This document shows positions 1-8,435 of a DNA stretch of 64,000 nt, in pieces (the first letter of the stretch is position 1; each line of letters opens with the position of its first letter). The stretch is taken from positions 1 through 64,000 of the forward strand of contig JAFVVG010000038.1 in assembly GCA_017502305.1 (NCBI GenBank), given 5' to 3'. The DNA is from Clostridia bacterium. Its GTDB lineage: Bacteria > Bacillota > Clostridia > Christensenellales > Aristaeellaceae. A program made the position numbers and the translations under genes. The notes beneath the pieces are model-generated. The model was given only the letters and a program-made list of their open reading frames with translations. It did not search any database and was not told where the DNA came from.

Positions 1-1251
1 GAAGGGGGTGCGCTCGGCGGTCTCAATGCGGCGGGACACGGCGTCCAGCGTGGCGAAGAGCTGATCCTGCACGTACACGTCCGCGCCGGTCATGCGGTTG
101 AGCAGGGTGGATTTGCCCGCGTTGGTATAGCCCACCAGGGCCACCACGGGGATCTCGTTGCGCTCGCGGCTCTTGCGGCGCAGTTCACGCTGCTTTTCCA
201 TGCCCTCCAGGCGGCGGCGCAACTCGGTCATGCGCTCGCGGATGCGGCGGCGGTTCATCTCCAGCTTGGATTCGCCGGGGCCGCGGGTACCGATGCCGCC
301 GGCCAGGCGGCTCAGCACCAGGCCCTGGCCGATGAGGCGGGTGGACTGGTACTGCAGCTGGGCCAGCTCCACCTGCAATTTGCCCTCGGCGCTGGAGGCC
401 CGCTGGGCGAAGATATCCAGGATCAGGGTGGTGCGGTCCACCACCTTCACCCGGAGGATGTCCTCCAGGTTGCGGACCTGAATGCCGGTGAGCTCCTCAT
501 CGAAGATGCACACGTCGGCTTCCAGGGCCTGCACCTGGCGGCAGAGCTCGTCTGCTCGTCCACGGCCGATGAACAGGGCGGTATCGGGCTTGTCGCGCTT
601 CTGCAGGAAGGAGCCTACCACCTCGGCGCCGGCGGTGTCTGCCAGGCGGGCCAATTCGGCCAGGGACTCTTCGCTTTCGATGCCCATGAGCACCGCCCGC
701 TCCTTCAGGCCCTGCTGCTTTTCCTGTTCGTTCCAGCCGACGATCTTATCGCTGATCTCAATCTGCTCCAGCCAGGCGGCGTCGGGAGTGCGGTACCAGC
801 GGGTGGGTTCGTCCATGAGGATATTGGCGTTCTCGCCCAGGAAGGCGGCCTGCACAAAGGTGGGCTCGCCGTCTTTGCAGCCGATGGCGGCCATGGCGTC
901 GTAGCGGAAGGCCCGCAGGGCGCTGATGTCCACATCACTGAGACGGCCGTCTCCGTTGGGGTGGGTGTGGACGCAGCGCACGCAGCTCAGCCGCTGGGCG
1001 TTACGGCGCAGGCGGTAGTCCCGCAGTTCCACGTCTTTGTCCGTGCCCACGGAAACGTCCACCACCTCGCCGTCGCGGGTGATGTAAAGGGCGATTTCCC
1101 GGTTCATGATCTGGGTGAACTTTGCCAGCAGCTGCATCAACTCCCGGGGAAGGAACACGTCCTCGTCCACCTCATAGAGATAAAGCTGGCTCAGCTGGGC
1201 GATGAGCGAATCCCGCAGGCCAGTCAGGTTGCCATGTACTTCTTGCTTCAT
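1..1251 (-). CDS. hflX: GTPase HflX, large form with JAB-like N-terminal domain (C-terminus beyond window)
   Basis: HflX is a ribosome-associated GTPase that splits stalled or hibernating ribosomes. The visible 417 residues start at the ATG ending at 1251, which overlaps the stop of the upstream acetyltransferase gene as ATGA, indicating translational coupling. The middle carries the HflX-specific domain (GRGRADEL, GGIGTRGPGESKLE, then an arginine-rich helix) and the G1 loop GYTNAGKS lies near residue 375; the rest of the G domain runs off the window. Residues 1-190 form an extra N-terminal domain found in the long clostridial forms. It contains HTHP at 95-98 followed by Ser105 and Asp108, with Glu52 upstream, which is the JAMM/RadC zinc-site pattern. 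Identity as HflX is very secure; the function of the N-terminal domain is unknown to me. Confidence 0.95.
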   Translation of the reverse strand, partial: MKQEVHGNLTGLRDSLIAQLSQLYLYEVDEDVFLPRELMQLLAKFTQIMNREIALYITRDGEVVDVSVGTDKDVELRDYRLRRNAQRLSCVRCVHTHPNGDGRLSDVDISALRAFRYDAMAAIGCKDGEPTFVQAAFLGENANILMDEPTRWYRTPDAAWLEQIEISDKIVGWNEQEKQQGLKERAVLMGIESEESLAELARLADTAGAEVVGSFLQKRDKPDTALFIGRGRADELCRQVQALEADVCIFDEELTGIQVRNLEDILRVKVVDRTTLILDIFAQRASSAEGKLQVELAQLQYQSTRLIGQGLVLSRLAGGIGTRGPGESKLEMNRRRIRERMTELRRRLEGMEKQRELRRKSRERNEIPVVALVGYTNAGKSTLLNRMTGADVYVQDQLFATLDAVSRRIETAERTPF

Positions 1252-1763
1252 ATAGTTCCTTTCCGCGGCCAGACGTAGCGCCGCAGGCTTCGGGGCTGGC
1301 CCTGGTAATTGGCTGTGCCCCGGAATTCAAGGGTGAAGCCGCATTTCTCCAGCACCCTGTGGGAGGCGACGTTCTCCTCCAGCACGATGCCGTCGATGCG
1401 GTCTGTGTTCAGCTTGTCCGCAATGAAGGGCAGAAATGCCTTGAGGGCCTCGGTAGCGTAGCCTTTGCCGGTGTAGGGCTTGGCGATGTGATAGCCCACC
1501 TCCCAGCCATGCTCCGCCATGCAGGCCTGCACGTAGCCGATGTTTTCGCCCTCTTTGGTCAGTACGGGATAGAGATAGGGGCCTCCGCTGCCCTTGGCTG
1601 CTTCCATCAGGAATGCCACAACCTCCCGGGCTTCTTCGATGGTGTCAAAAACCTCATCCGGCACAAAGCGGCGGTTGTCCTCGTCCTGGGAATTGCGCAG
1701 GATATCCCCGGCCATGTCGGCGGTGAGCTCTGTGATGACAAGCCTCCTGGTTCCAATGATCAT
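1248..1763 (-). CDS. GNAT family N-acetyltransferase (RimJ/RimL-like)
   Basis: A 171-residue acetyltransferase. The start chosen is the ATG at 1763, seven bases after a GGAGGG Shine-Dalgarno; an in-frame ATG 39 bases upstream lies outside that site. The fold is recognisable from MIIGTRRLVITELT at the start, the acetyl-CoA pyrophosphate loop around KPYTGKGYATEAL, and the ENVASHRVLEKCGF signature near the end, typical of RimJ/RimL-type enzymes that acetylate amino groups of proteins or small molecules. The substrate cannot be read from sequence. The gene precedes hflX with a 4-base ATGA overlap, so the two are very likely one operon and translated together, but no functional link between them is obvious. 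Confidence 0.9.
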   Translation of the reverse strand: MIIGTRRLVITELTADMAGDILRNSQDEDNRRFVPDEVFDTIEEAREVVAFLMEAAKGSGGPYLYPVLTKEGENIGYVQACMAEHGWEVGYHIAKPYTGKGYATEALKAFLPFIADKLNTDRIDGIVLEENVASHRVLEKCGFTLEFRGTANYQGQPRSLRRYVWPRKGTI

Positions 1764-1791
1764 GCGGCATCCCTCCATTCGTACCCACGCA

Positions 1792-1800
1792 TTATAGCAC
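1792..1800 (-). promoter_or_regulatory. Extended -10 promoter for the GNAT-hflX operon
   Basis: On the minus strand TATAAT (1792-1797) is preceded by TGC, giving an extended -10 element. The -35 region is poor, as is common with extended -10 promoters. It lies 29 bases upstream of the chosen GNAT start. Confidence 0.6.
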
Positions 1801-1826
1801 AAGAGACGTGCAAAGAAAAGCGTTGC

Positions 1827-1855
1827 TTGCGTTCTTCCCCTTCACCTGCTATAAT
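1827..1855 (+). promoter_or_regulatory. Sigma-A-type promoter for the DUF5711-like gene
   Basis: TTGCGT (1827-1832) and TATAAT (1850-1855) are separated by 17 bases. The site is divergent from the GNAT-hflX promoter and 33 bases upstream of the ATG at 1889. Confidence 0.75.
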
Positions 1856-1888
1856 AAAATGAATCCCTATAAGCAAAGGAGACCCCTT

Positions 1889-3040
1889 ATGCAAGGTAAA
1901 GGCAAATCCATGTATAACGACCGCCAGGCCATGGACCTGCGCCGCCGCAGGCAGATCCGCAACTGGATCATCCTGATCGTGCTGGTGGTGGCGGTGTTCG
2001 CCGGGCTGCGGATCCTGGGCAACATGGGCAAGACCACGGAGATCGGCGCCGTGACCATGCCCTGCTATGCCACCCAGGACGTGACGCCCTTTGCCGACGG
2101 CGTATTGTATTATGACGGTGCGTCCATCCACTGCCTCTCTTCCACCGGAGCGGTGAGGTGGTCCTTCCCCGTGGGCGGCGGTGCCACGTTCTCTGTTTCG
2201 GATACCCACATGGTGGTGTGGGTCGGCAGTCAGCTGTTTATTGTGGATCAAAACGGCCGTCCCTCCTATAACGAGAACATGGGTGCGGAAATCCAGTTTG
2301 CCCGGGTAGGCGAAAGCTACGCCGCCGTGGTGCTGGGGGATGATACCACCCCGGACCTGGTGATCAAGGACCTGCAGGGCTCCCAGGTAGACGAGGAGGC
2401 CGAGGCCTTCAACGGCATGCTGCTGCTGGACGTGGGCTTCTATGGCGAGAAGGGCCAGTATATGTGGACGCTGGCCATGGATGTTTACGGCACCGCCATC
2501 AACACGGTGATGAACACCTTCCAGGTGGGTAAGATGAACACCGGTGAAGTTTCCCTGGGCGAAAACCTGACCTACAAGGTGCTCTTTGAGGATAACAAGC
2601 TCCGCGTGTTCACCACCCAGCAGATGTACACCTACGACTACAAGGCCGTGCAGGATGTGAACAATTCCATGCTGGTCTACGGCTGGAAGCTGATTGACCA
2701 CTACATCCCTGGCCGGGGCAGCGCCAGCATGCTGCTGGCCCCCACCTCCCAGACCAGCACCGGCAACAGCATTACCGAGCTGCGCATCCTCTCCGGCACG
2801 CTGGACCGCCGATATACCCTGCCCAGCGCATGCGTGGGCGCCGCCGTGCAGGGCAAGAACCTCTACGCTTTCTCCCCGGAGTATCTCTACCGGGCTGATA
2901 TCGACAGCCAGCGCTTTTACGGCTATGCTTTGCCCCTGCCCGGCGGCGTCCGGGCGGATGGGTTCATCGGCCTCACCGGCAACGGCCGGGCTCTGCTGAC
3001 CAGCGGCGATACGGTGTATTCCGTGGGCCTGCCCAAATAA
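1889..3040 (+). CDS. Single-pass membrane protein with extracytoplasmic beta-propeller-like domain (DUF5711-like)
   Basis: A 383-residue protein. The ATG at 1889 is chosen because AAAGGAG sits just upstream; an in-frame ATG at 1808 precedes the promoter -10 and cannot be used. A basic cytoplasmic stretch (DLRRRRQIRN) is followed by one hydrophobic segment at about residues 25-43, then a long extracytoplasmic region of repeated short beta-rich blocks (YYDGASIHCLSSTGAVRW, SDTHMVVWVGSQLFIVDQNG), which resemble blades of a quinoprotein/WD-type propeller. Proteins of this layout in Clostridia are annotated DUF5711. No catalytic motif is visible. It is followed after 12 bases by the LUD-domain gene, so the two probably share a transcript. 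Confidence 0.7.
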   Translation: MQGKGKSMYNDRQAMDLRRRRQIRNWIILIVLVVAVFAGLRILGNMGKTTEIGAVTMPCYATQDVTPFADGVLYYDGASIHCLSSTGAVRWSFPVGGGATFSVSDTHMVVWVGSQLFIVDQNGRPSYNENMGAEIQFARVGESYAAVVLGDDTTPDLVIKDLQGSQVDEEAEAFNGMLLLDVGFYGEKGQYMWTLAMDVYGTAINTVMNTFQVGKMNTGEVSLGENLTYKVLFEDNKLRVFTTQQMYTYDYKAVQDVNNSMLVYGWKLIDHYIPGRGSASMLLAPTSQTSTGNSITELRILSGTLDRRYTLPSACVGAAVQGKNLYAFSPEYLYRADIDSQRFYGYALPLPGGVRADGFIGLTGNGRALLTSGDTVYSVGLPK

Positions 3041-3052
3041 GGAGGAACCATC

Positions 3053-3667
3053 ATGAATGAACTGATGACAACCGCGGCGGAGAACCTCCGCAAGAATGGC
3101 TTCGAGGTATATACCGTGGCTACGGCGGATGAAGCCAAGGCTATGGCTCTTTCCCTGATCGGGGGCGGCTGGAGCGTGGGTGTGGGCGGCTCCATGACCA
3201 TCCGCCAGCTGGGCCTGGTGGAGGCGCTGGAGGAAAAGGGCCATAACGTTTGGTGGCACTGGACCTCACCCGAGGAGAAGCCCATTGTGTGGAACAACGC
3301 CCGCAATGCCGATGTATACCTGGCCTCTGCCAACGCCCTGACCCGTGCCGGCCAGCTGGTGAACATCGACGGCACCGGCAACCGTGTGGCTTCCATGATT
3401 CATGGCCCCGCTGCCGTGCTGACGGTGGTGGGAAGCCAGAAGATCGTGGAGGGCGGCATCACGGCGGCCATTGGCCGTATCAAGCAGGCAGCCTGCCCGC
3501 CCAACGCTTCCCGCCTGGGGCTGAATACCCCCTGCGCCAAAGAGGGCAAGTGCGATGAAGCCAACTGCGGCGATGACTGCATGTGCCGTGCCATCACCGT
3601 GACGAACCGTCCGCTCCGCGGCCAGCGGTATATCGTGATCCTGGCGGAGGAAGCCATTGGTTATTGA
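3053..3667 (+). CDS. LUD-domain protein (LutC/YkgG-related, lactate-utilisation family)
   Basis: A 204-residue protein with the LUD (DUF162) fold: GVGGSMTIRQLGL at about 42-55, a central NADVYLASANALTRAGQLVNIDGTGNR region, and a C-terminal cysteine-rich stretch (TPCAKEGKCDEANCGDDCMC) before the closing beta strand. The family includes LutC/YkgG, linked to iron-sulphur lactate dehydrogenase complexes, but stand-alone members of about 210 residues such as this one are common in Clostridia and their role is not established. No lutA or lutB neighbour is present, so a role in lactate oxidation cannot be assumed. An AAGGAGG ribosome-binding site precedes the ATG, and a terminator follows. Confidence 0.85.
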   Translation: MNELMTTAAENLRKNGFEVYTVATADEAKAMALSLIGGGWSVGVGGSMTIRQLGLVEALEEKGHNVWWHWTSPEEKPIVWNNARNADVYLASANALTRAGQLVNIDGTGNRVASMIHGPAAVLTVVGSQKIVEGGITAAIGRIKQAACPPNASRLGLNTPCAKEGKCDEANCGDDCMCRAITVTNRPLRGQRYIVILAEEAIGY

Positions 3668-3675
3668 TCCCATAT

Positions 3676-3697
3676 AGCCGGCGCCTGCCGGCTTTTA
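3676..3697 (+). terminator. Rho-independent terminator after the LUD gene
   Basis: A perfect 7-bp stem AGCCGGC/GCCGGCT with loop GCCT is followed by TTTT, nine bases after the stop codon. Confidence 0.75.
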
Positions 3698-3727
3698 CAT
3701 TTTGTTCACACACGGCCGCTTCGAACA

Positions 3728-3736
3728 TGGTATAAT
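3728..3736 (+). promoter_or_regulatory. Extended -10 promoter of the Gld-type ABC operon
   Basis: TGGTATAAT (TATAAT at 3731-3736) is an extended -10 element; the -35 hexamer is not recognisable at 17 bases. It lies 35 bases before the ABC ATPase start. Confidence 0.6.
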
Positions 3737-3770
3737 ACCCGTGGCAACCAATTTCCCATGGAGGGCGTTT

Positions 3771-4715
3771 ATGATTGAACTCAAGCATGTGACCAAGCGC
3801 TATGGCGCCACCCTGGCCGTCAGCGACCTTTCCTTCCGGGCGCCGGAGGGGCAGATCGTGGGTCTCCTGGGCCAGAACGGCGCCGGCAAAACCACCACGC
3901 TGAATATGCTCACCGGCTACTTTCCGCCCAACGAGGGTCAGGTGCTGGTGAACGGCATGGATATGCTCCATAATCCCCGGGAATGCAAGCGGTGCATCGG
4001 CTATCTGCCGGAGAAGCCGCCGCTCTACGACGAGATGACCGTGGAGGCATACCTGCGCTTTGTGTGCGAATTGCGGGAGGTGGAGCGCAGGGCCATTGTG
4101 GCGCATATCGGGGAGATCATGGCCATCTGCGGCCTGACGGAGGTGGCGAAGCGGCTGGTGGGACGCCTTTCGAAGGGCTTCCGGCAGCGCGTTGGCGTGG
4201 CCCAGGCTTTGTGCGGCAACCCGCCGGTGATCGTGCTGGACGAACCCACCGTGGGCCTTGACCCCCGGCAGGTGGTGGAGATCCGCGAGCTGATCCGGCA
4301 GCTGGGCAAGACCCACACGGTGATCTTCTCCTCCCATCTGCTGAGCGAGATTCAGCAGCTGTGCCAGCGGGTGATCATCCTGCACAAGGGCAGGGTCATC
4401 CGGGAGGCGGACATGGCGGAGCTCACCGACGGCGGCGACAAGGTGCGCCTGCGGGCATCCATCGCCATGAACGAAGAAAAGCTGCTGCCGGCCCTGAAGG
4501 GCCTTGACTGCGTTTGCCGGGTGAAGGTGCTGCCTGCCACGGAAGAGAACATCACCGAGGTGGAGCTGGAGTGCGACGCCCGGAGCGACAGGGGCGATCC
4601 CCAAACCCAGCTTTTCCGCCTGCTCTGCGGCCTGGACGCCCCCCTGCGCATGCTGGCGCCCCAGCGTGATACCCTGGAGGAAGTTTTCCTCCGGGCCACG
4701 GCAGACGAAGCATAA
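3771..4715 (+). CDS. ABC transporter ATP-binding protein (GldA-like)
   Basis: A 314-residue ABC ATPase that would power the membrane protein encoded next. The start at 3771 follows a GGAGGG site. It has Walker A GQNGAGKT at 34-41, the signature LSKGFRQRVGVAQAL, and Walker B VIVLDEPTVGLDP, with the H-loop in SSHLLSEI. The C-terminal 90 residues are the variable domain typical of ABC-2 exporters. Together with the following three genes it forms the ATPase-permease-GldG-DUF4340 set known from many bacteria; the Bacteroidetes gliding genes gldA, gldF and gldG name the family, but the substrate outside that group is unknown. A gliding role is not implied here. Confidence 0.9.
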   Translation: MIELKHVTKRYGATLAVSDLSFRAPEGQIVGLLGQNGAGKTTTLNMLTGYFPPNEGQVLVNGMDMLHNPRECKRCIGYLPEKPPLYDEMTVEAYLRFVCELREVERRAIVAHIGEIMAICGLTEVAKRLVGRLSKGFRQRVGVAQALCGNPPVIVLDEPTVGLDPRQVVEIRELIRQLGKTHTVIFSSHLLSEIQQLCQRVIILHKGRVIREADMAELTDGGDKVRLRASIAMNEEKLLPALKGLDCVCRVKVLPATEENITEVELECDARSDRGDPQTQLFRLLCGLDAPLRMLAPQRDTLEEVFLRATADEA

Positions 4716-4729
4716 GGAGGAATCACGGC

Positions 4730-5440
4730 TTGATTTCCGTTTGGAAACGTGAATTGCAAAGCTATTTCTACACGCCGGTGGGCTATTTGTTCATGGGCGT
4801 GTTTCTGGCGCTGTCCTCGGTGATGTTCTATCTGCAGATCCTCTCCCAGCGCTCCAGCGATCTGCTTACCTTCATGGGGCAGATCAGCTACCTGTGGATG
4901 CTTTTGACCCCGGTGCTCACCATGCGCCTGCTGGCCGAGGAGCGGCAGAAGCGCACCGACCAGCTGCTGCTTACCAGCCCTGTGTCCCTGACGGGGATCG
5001 TGCTGGGCAAGTATCTGGCGGCGGTGACGGTGATGGTGCTGACGGTGCTGCTCACCATGGTCTACGCGCTGATCGTGGCCATCTATGGCCAGGTGTACCC
5101 TGGGGAGCTCATGGTGGGACTCACGGGCTTTGTCCTGCAGGGATGTGCCTTTATCGCCCTGGATCTGTTCATCTCCGGCTGCGCCTCCAACCCGGTGAGC
5201 GCCGCGGTGATGGCCTTTGGCGTGAACTTCGCTCTGTGGATCCTGGACATGGTGGAATTGAGCGTCACCGCACCCTGGCTCAGCGGCGTGCTCAGCTTTT
5301 TCAGCCTCTATGCCCGCAACGAGCCTTTCCTCATGGGTCAGCTTTCCTTTGCCAGCATCGGCTTTGACCTGTCCTTTGCCGCAGCCTGCCTGGTGTTGAC
5401 CATTCACATGCTGGACAGCCGGCGCTATCGGGGAGGTTGA
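4730..5440 (+). CDS. ABC-2 type permease (GldF-like), TTG start
   Basis: A 236-residue integral membrane protein with about six hydrophobic segments (for example VGYLFMGVFLALSSVMFYL and AAVTVMVLTVLLTMVYALIV). It belongs to the ABC-2 permease family related to GldF and NosY. The conserved ELQSYFYTPVGYLF start and LLTPVLTMRLLAEERQKRTDQLLLTSP loop are characteristic. Translation most likely begins at the TTG at 4730: AAGGAGG lies ten bases upstream and no ATG is suitably placed. It starts 14 bases after the ATPase stop and is followed after 4 bases by the GldG-like gene, so these genes form one operon and presumably one membrane complex. Confidence 0.88.
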   Translation: MISVWKRELQSYFYTPVGYLFMGVFLALSSVMFYLQILSQRSSDLLTFMGQISYLWMLLTPVLTMRLLAEERQKRTDQLLLTSPVSLTGIVLGKYLAAVTVMVLTVLLTMVYALIVAIYGQVYPGELMVGLTGFVLQGCAFIALDLFISGCASNPVSAAVMAFGVNFALWILDMVELSVTAPWLSGVLSFFSLYARNEPFLMGQLSFASIGFDLSFAAACLVLTIHMLDSRRYRGG

Positions 5441-5444
5441 TGAT

Positions 5445-6908
5445 ATGAAGAAATGCAGCCTGTTCAAAAACCCCCGCTTCCGCTACGGCAGCGTGTCCAC
5501 GCTGATCCTGTGCCTCTTGCTGGCGGCGCTCATCGGCGCCAATGCCCTCTTCGGCGCACTGGAAAAGAAAAACGGCTGGCGGGTGGATTTCTCCTTCAAC
5601 GGCATCACCACCCAGAGCGAAACCACCCTGCAGATCCTGGAGCAGCTGCCCCATCCGGTGCATATCTACGCCCTGTTCCCCCGTGGCCAGGAGGACGGCC
5701 CCCTGATGGAGCTGCTGGACCGCTACGCCGCCGCATCCCCCCTGGTGACCTGGGCGCAGACGGACATCACCCTGAACCCTGGTCTGCTTACGCGCTTCCA
5801 GTCCGACACCTCGGAAATGGCGGTGTCCAACGATTCCCTCATTGTTTCCTGCGAGGCCACGGGCCGCTTCAAGGTGCTTTCCCCCGGCGATTTCGTGAGC
5901 CTGAGCCTGGACTATGAGGCAGGCACCTTCACCTCCGCCGGCTATACCTACGAAAGCCGCATTACCTCCGCCATCAACTATGTGACCCGGCAGGAGATCC
6001 CACGTATTCAGGTGCTTCAGGGCCACAACGAGCTGAACGAGAGCGAGATCGCCATGCTGACGGAGCTGCTGGAGGGCAATAACTTTGAGGTGGCGTTCAT
6101 CAGCCTGGCAGACCAGACTGCCGAGCTGGATGCCAGCGATATGCTGGCCATCCTTTCGCCCCTGCGGGACATCACCGACGCGGAGATGGAGAAGATCACC
6201 GCCTTTGCTCAGCAGGGCGGCAGCTTCCTCTTCACCTGCGATTATACCGACCCCATCGACGATATGCCCAACTATCAGTCGCTGCTGCGCTCCTATGGCT
6301 TCCTGCCCAAGGACGGCCTGGTGATTGCCTCGCCGGAGGAGGCGGGCAGCTATTACAGCGACATGCGCATCGCGCTGATCCCCACCATGCTCTCCACCGA
6401 TGTGACCTACGACCTGGTGGCCTCCGGCGTGGATACGCTGCTGCTGGTGGGCAGCCGGGGCTTTGAAATCCCCCAGCAGAACGATCGCAATCTGGACGTT
6501 TCCCCGGTATTGACCAGCGGCTACAAGGCCTATCTGCGCAGCCTCAAGGGCGATATGACCACCCTGGAGCAGCTGGATGAGGACGAGCTGGGGCCCTTTG
6601 CCCTGGGATTGCAGGCACGCCGCGTGACTACCGAGGGGTACATCAGCCGGGCCTTTGTGCTGGGCTGCTCCACCCTGCTGACGGACAGCCAGGTTCACGC
6701 CATGACCGACAGCCAGGAGTTCATCCTGCGGGTGATGGAGTTCCTGCTGGACACGGAGCCGGTGGACCTGGGCATCATGGCCAAGGCGGCCCTGCGCCCC
6801 CAGCTTTCGGTGGAATCGGTGACCCTGGGCAGTGTGCTGCTGGTGGCCCTGCCCCTGGCGGTGCTGGCGGCGGCGTTCGTTGTGCTTTGGCCCCGGAGGA
6901 ACAGATAA
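5445..6908 (+). CDS. GldG-like membrane-anchored ABC accessory protein
   Basis: A 487-residue protein with one transmembrane segment near residues 19-38 and another at the C-terminus (about 458-480, before the final PRRNR). Between them lies a large extracytoplasmic region of the GldG type, including the FSFNGITTQSETTLQILEQL entry and a glutamine-amidotransferase-like fold segment (AILSPLRDITDAEMEKITAF, GGSFLFTCDY). This family always accompanies a GldA/GldF-type exporter. It follows the permease with 4 bases between them and abuts the next gene directly. The biochemical role is not established; it may bind or deliver the transported substrate. Confidence 0.82.
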   Translation: MKKCSLFKNPRFRYGSVSTLILCLLLAALIGANALFGALEKKNGWRVDFSFNGITTQSETTLQILEQLPHPVHIYALFPRGQEDGPLMELLDRYAAASPLVTWAQTDITLNPGLLTRFQSDTSEMAVSNDSLIVSCEATGRFKVLSPGDFVSLSLDYEAGTFTSAGYTYESRITSAINYVTRQEIPRIQVLQGHNELNESEIAMLTELLEGNNFEVAFISLADQTAELDASDMLAILSPLRDITDAEMEKITAFAQQGGSFLFTCDYTDPIDDMPNYQSLLRSYGFLPKDGLVIASPEEAGSYYSDMRIALIPTMLSTDVTYDLVASGVDTLLLVGSRGFEIPQQNDRNLDVSPVLTSGYKAYLRSLKGDMTTLEQLDEDELGPFALGLQARRVTTEGYISRAFVLGCSTLLTDSQVHAMTDSQEFILRVMEFLLDTEPVDLGIMAKAALRPQLSVESVTLGSVLLVALPLAVLAAAFVVLWPRRNR

Positions 6909-8402
6909 ATGCTGGATGTAAGCAAAAAGAAAAAACGCTCTGCCCGGCATGGCCGGCTGTGGCTGGCAATCTTCGCCCTGGCACTGGCGGCGGGCATCGG
7001 CGCGGCGGCGCTGTGGATGAATCAGCCTCAGGAGCCGGTGGAGGAGCATGCGCACGAGACCTCCGGCACCCTGGCGGCATACACCCCCGCCCAGGTGGCG
7101 CGCCTGGCGGTGACGCTGCGCAGCGGCGAAAGCTGGGCGGCCACGCAGACAGCAGAGGGCGTGCTGACCCTGGAGGACGACCCAAGCTATGAGGTCTCCG
7201 CCGCCATGGCCCAGCGGCTGCTTGACGCCGCCGGCAGCGTGAGCTATCAGGAAGTGCTGACGGAAGACCCGGTGGAATACGCCGATCGCCTGGGCGATTT
7301 TGGCCTGGATGTCCCCCGGCTGGTGGCGGAGATCACCTATGCCGACGGCAGCGTCTGGGTGCTGCGGGTGGGCAACACGCTTTCCCTGCAGGAGGACAAC
7401 GCCTATTACATGACTGTGGACGGGGATGACCGCCTGTTCTCCCTGGACAAGGGTACCGCCGAGGATCTGATGGTGGAAAAGGCGCTCCTGCACCCTGTAA
7501 CCCAGCCGACCCTGCACAAGGCCCGGTTTGACAGGATTACCTTTGCTGATGGCAAGGGCAGTACCCTGGCGGAGTGGACGCTGCGGGGGGAGATCGGCGG
7601 CAACGCCCAGGATCGTTGGACGCTCACAGCTCCGGCGGTTTACCCAGCTGACAGCGAAAGCATGGCTACCCTGCTGAAAAATCTGGAGAACCTGCGCCTG
7701 GGTGCCTATGTGGGCGAAGCAACGCCGGAAAACCTGGCGGTCTTCGGGTTTGAGGAGCCCCGGTTTGTCATCACCATTCACCAGGCGGCGGGGTCCATCG
7801 GCACCACCGGGGTGGACGGCGTTTACAGCGTGACGGACTGGCCCGAGGATACCTTCACCATGACCATCGGCGGCGCGAAAAGCGACATGGTGGATTATGT
7901 GCTGGTGGGGGAGAGCATCTACATCACCAGCCACTTCACCCTGGAGGTGTTCATGGATCTGGACGCCGCCTCCACCCTGAGCTGCTACACCGTGCCCGTG
8001 GCCCTGGGCAACCTGCGGGCCATGACCATCCGCACGGCGGCGGGGGAGAGCGTCTATACCGTGACCCGCACAGAGCAGGTGGCGGAGAACAACGAGCTGG
8101 TTACCGACAACCAGGGCAATGTGCTCTACGATCTGACCTGCGATGTGAACGGTACGCCGCTGCCCTATGCGGCCTTTGAATCCGCCTACAACGAGCTGCT
8201 GAAGGTGACGGTTTCCGGCACGCTGCCCAAGGGCTGGCAGGCGACGGAAGCGCCCCACACCACCTATGTTTTTGAAGCGGTGACCGGCGAAAGCTACACC
8301 CTGGAGCTGGTGAAATTCGACGCCATGCACGACGCCGTGCTGCTGGACGGGAACGCGCTGTTCTACCTGATCAGGGATGGGATGGCGTTCCGTGTGGAAT
8401 AA
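6909..8402 (+). CDS. DUF4340 domain protein, last gene of the Gld-type ABC operon
   Basis: A 497-residue protein with a short basic N-terminus (KKKKRSARHGR), a single membrane anchor at about 14-34 and a long extracytoplasmic domain. The YADRLGDFGLDVPRLVAEITYADG and YMTVDGDDRLFSLDKGTAEDL segments are typical of DUF4340, in which the same module occurs twice; here similar blocks appear near residues 120-180 and 270-350. Its ATG immediately follows the stop of the GldG-like gene. DUF4340 proteins are genetically tied to GldG-type transporters, and this position supports a shared complex. Function beyond that is unknown. Confidence 0.85.
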   Translation: MLDVSKKKKRSARHGRLWLAIFALALAAGIGAAALWMNQPQEPVEEHAHETSGTLAAYTPAQVARLAVTLRSGESWAATQTAEGVLTLEDDPSYEVSAAMAQRLLDAAGSVSYQEVLTEDPVEYADRLGDFGLDVPRLVAEITYADGSVWVLRVGNTLSLQEDNAYYMTVDGDDRLFSLDKGTAEDLMVEKALLHPVTQPTLHKARFDRITFADGKGSTLAEWTLRGEIGGNAQDRWTLTAPAVYPADSESMATLLKNLENLRLGAYVGEATPENLAVFGFEEPRFVITIHQAAGSIGTTGVDGVYSVTDWPEDTFTMTIGGAKSDMVDYVLVGESIYITSHFTLEVFMDLDAASTLSCYTVPVALGNLRAMTIRTAAGESVYTVTRTEQVAENNELVTDNQGNVLYDLTCDVNGTPLPYAAFESAYNELLKVTVSGTLPKGWQATEAPHTTYVFEAVTGESYTLELVKFDAMHDAVLLDGNALFYLIRDGMAFRVE

Positions 8403-8405
8403 ACA

Positions 8406-8434
8406 AAGGAGCCTGCTTGTGCAGGCTCCTTATT
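8406..8434. terminator. Bidirectional terminator between the ABC operon and the esterase gene
   Basis: A perfect 11-bp stem AAGGAGCCTGC/GCAGGCTCCTT with loop TTGT lies between two convergent genes. The flanks are A-rich on one side and T-rich on the other, so it can serve both strands. Confidence 0.8.
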
Positions 8435-8435
8435 G

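Noticed and set aside
3053-3667. A lactate-utilisation operon.
   Set aside because: Only a stand-alone LUD-domain gene is present, without the iron-sulphur partners LutA and LutB.
5331-8330. A minus-strand frame of nearly 1000 codons opposite the GldG and DUF4340 genes.
   Set aside because: It spans two well-supported plus-strand genes and shows only antisense composition.
3771-8402. A gliding-motility operon, because of gldA/F/G similarity.
   Set aside because: Gld-type exporters with DUF4340 are widespread outside gliding bacteria, and no other gliding genes are seen.
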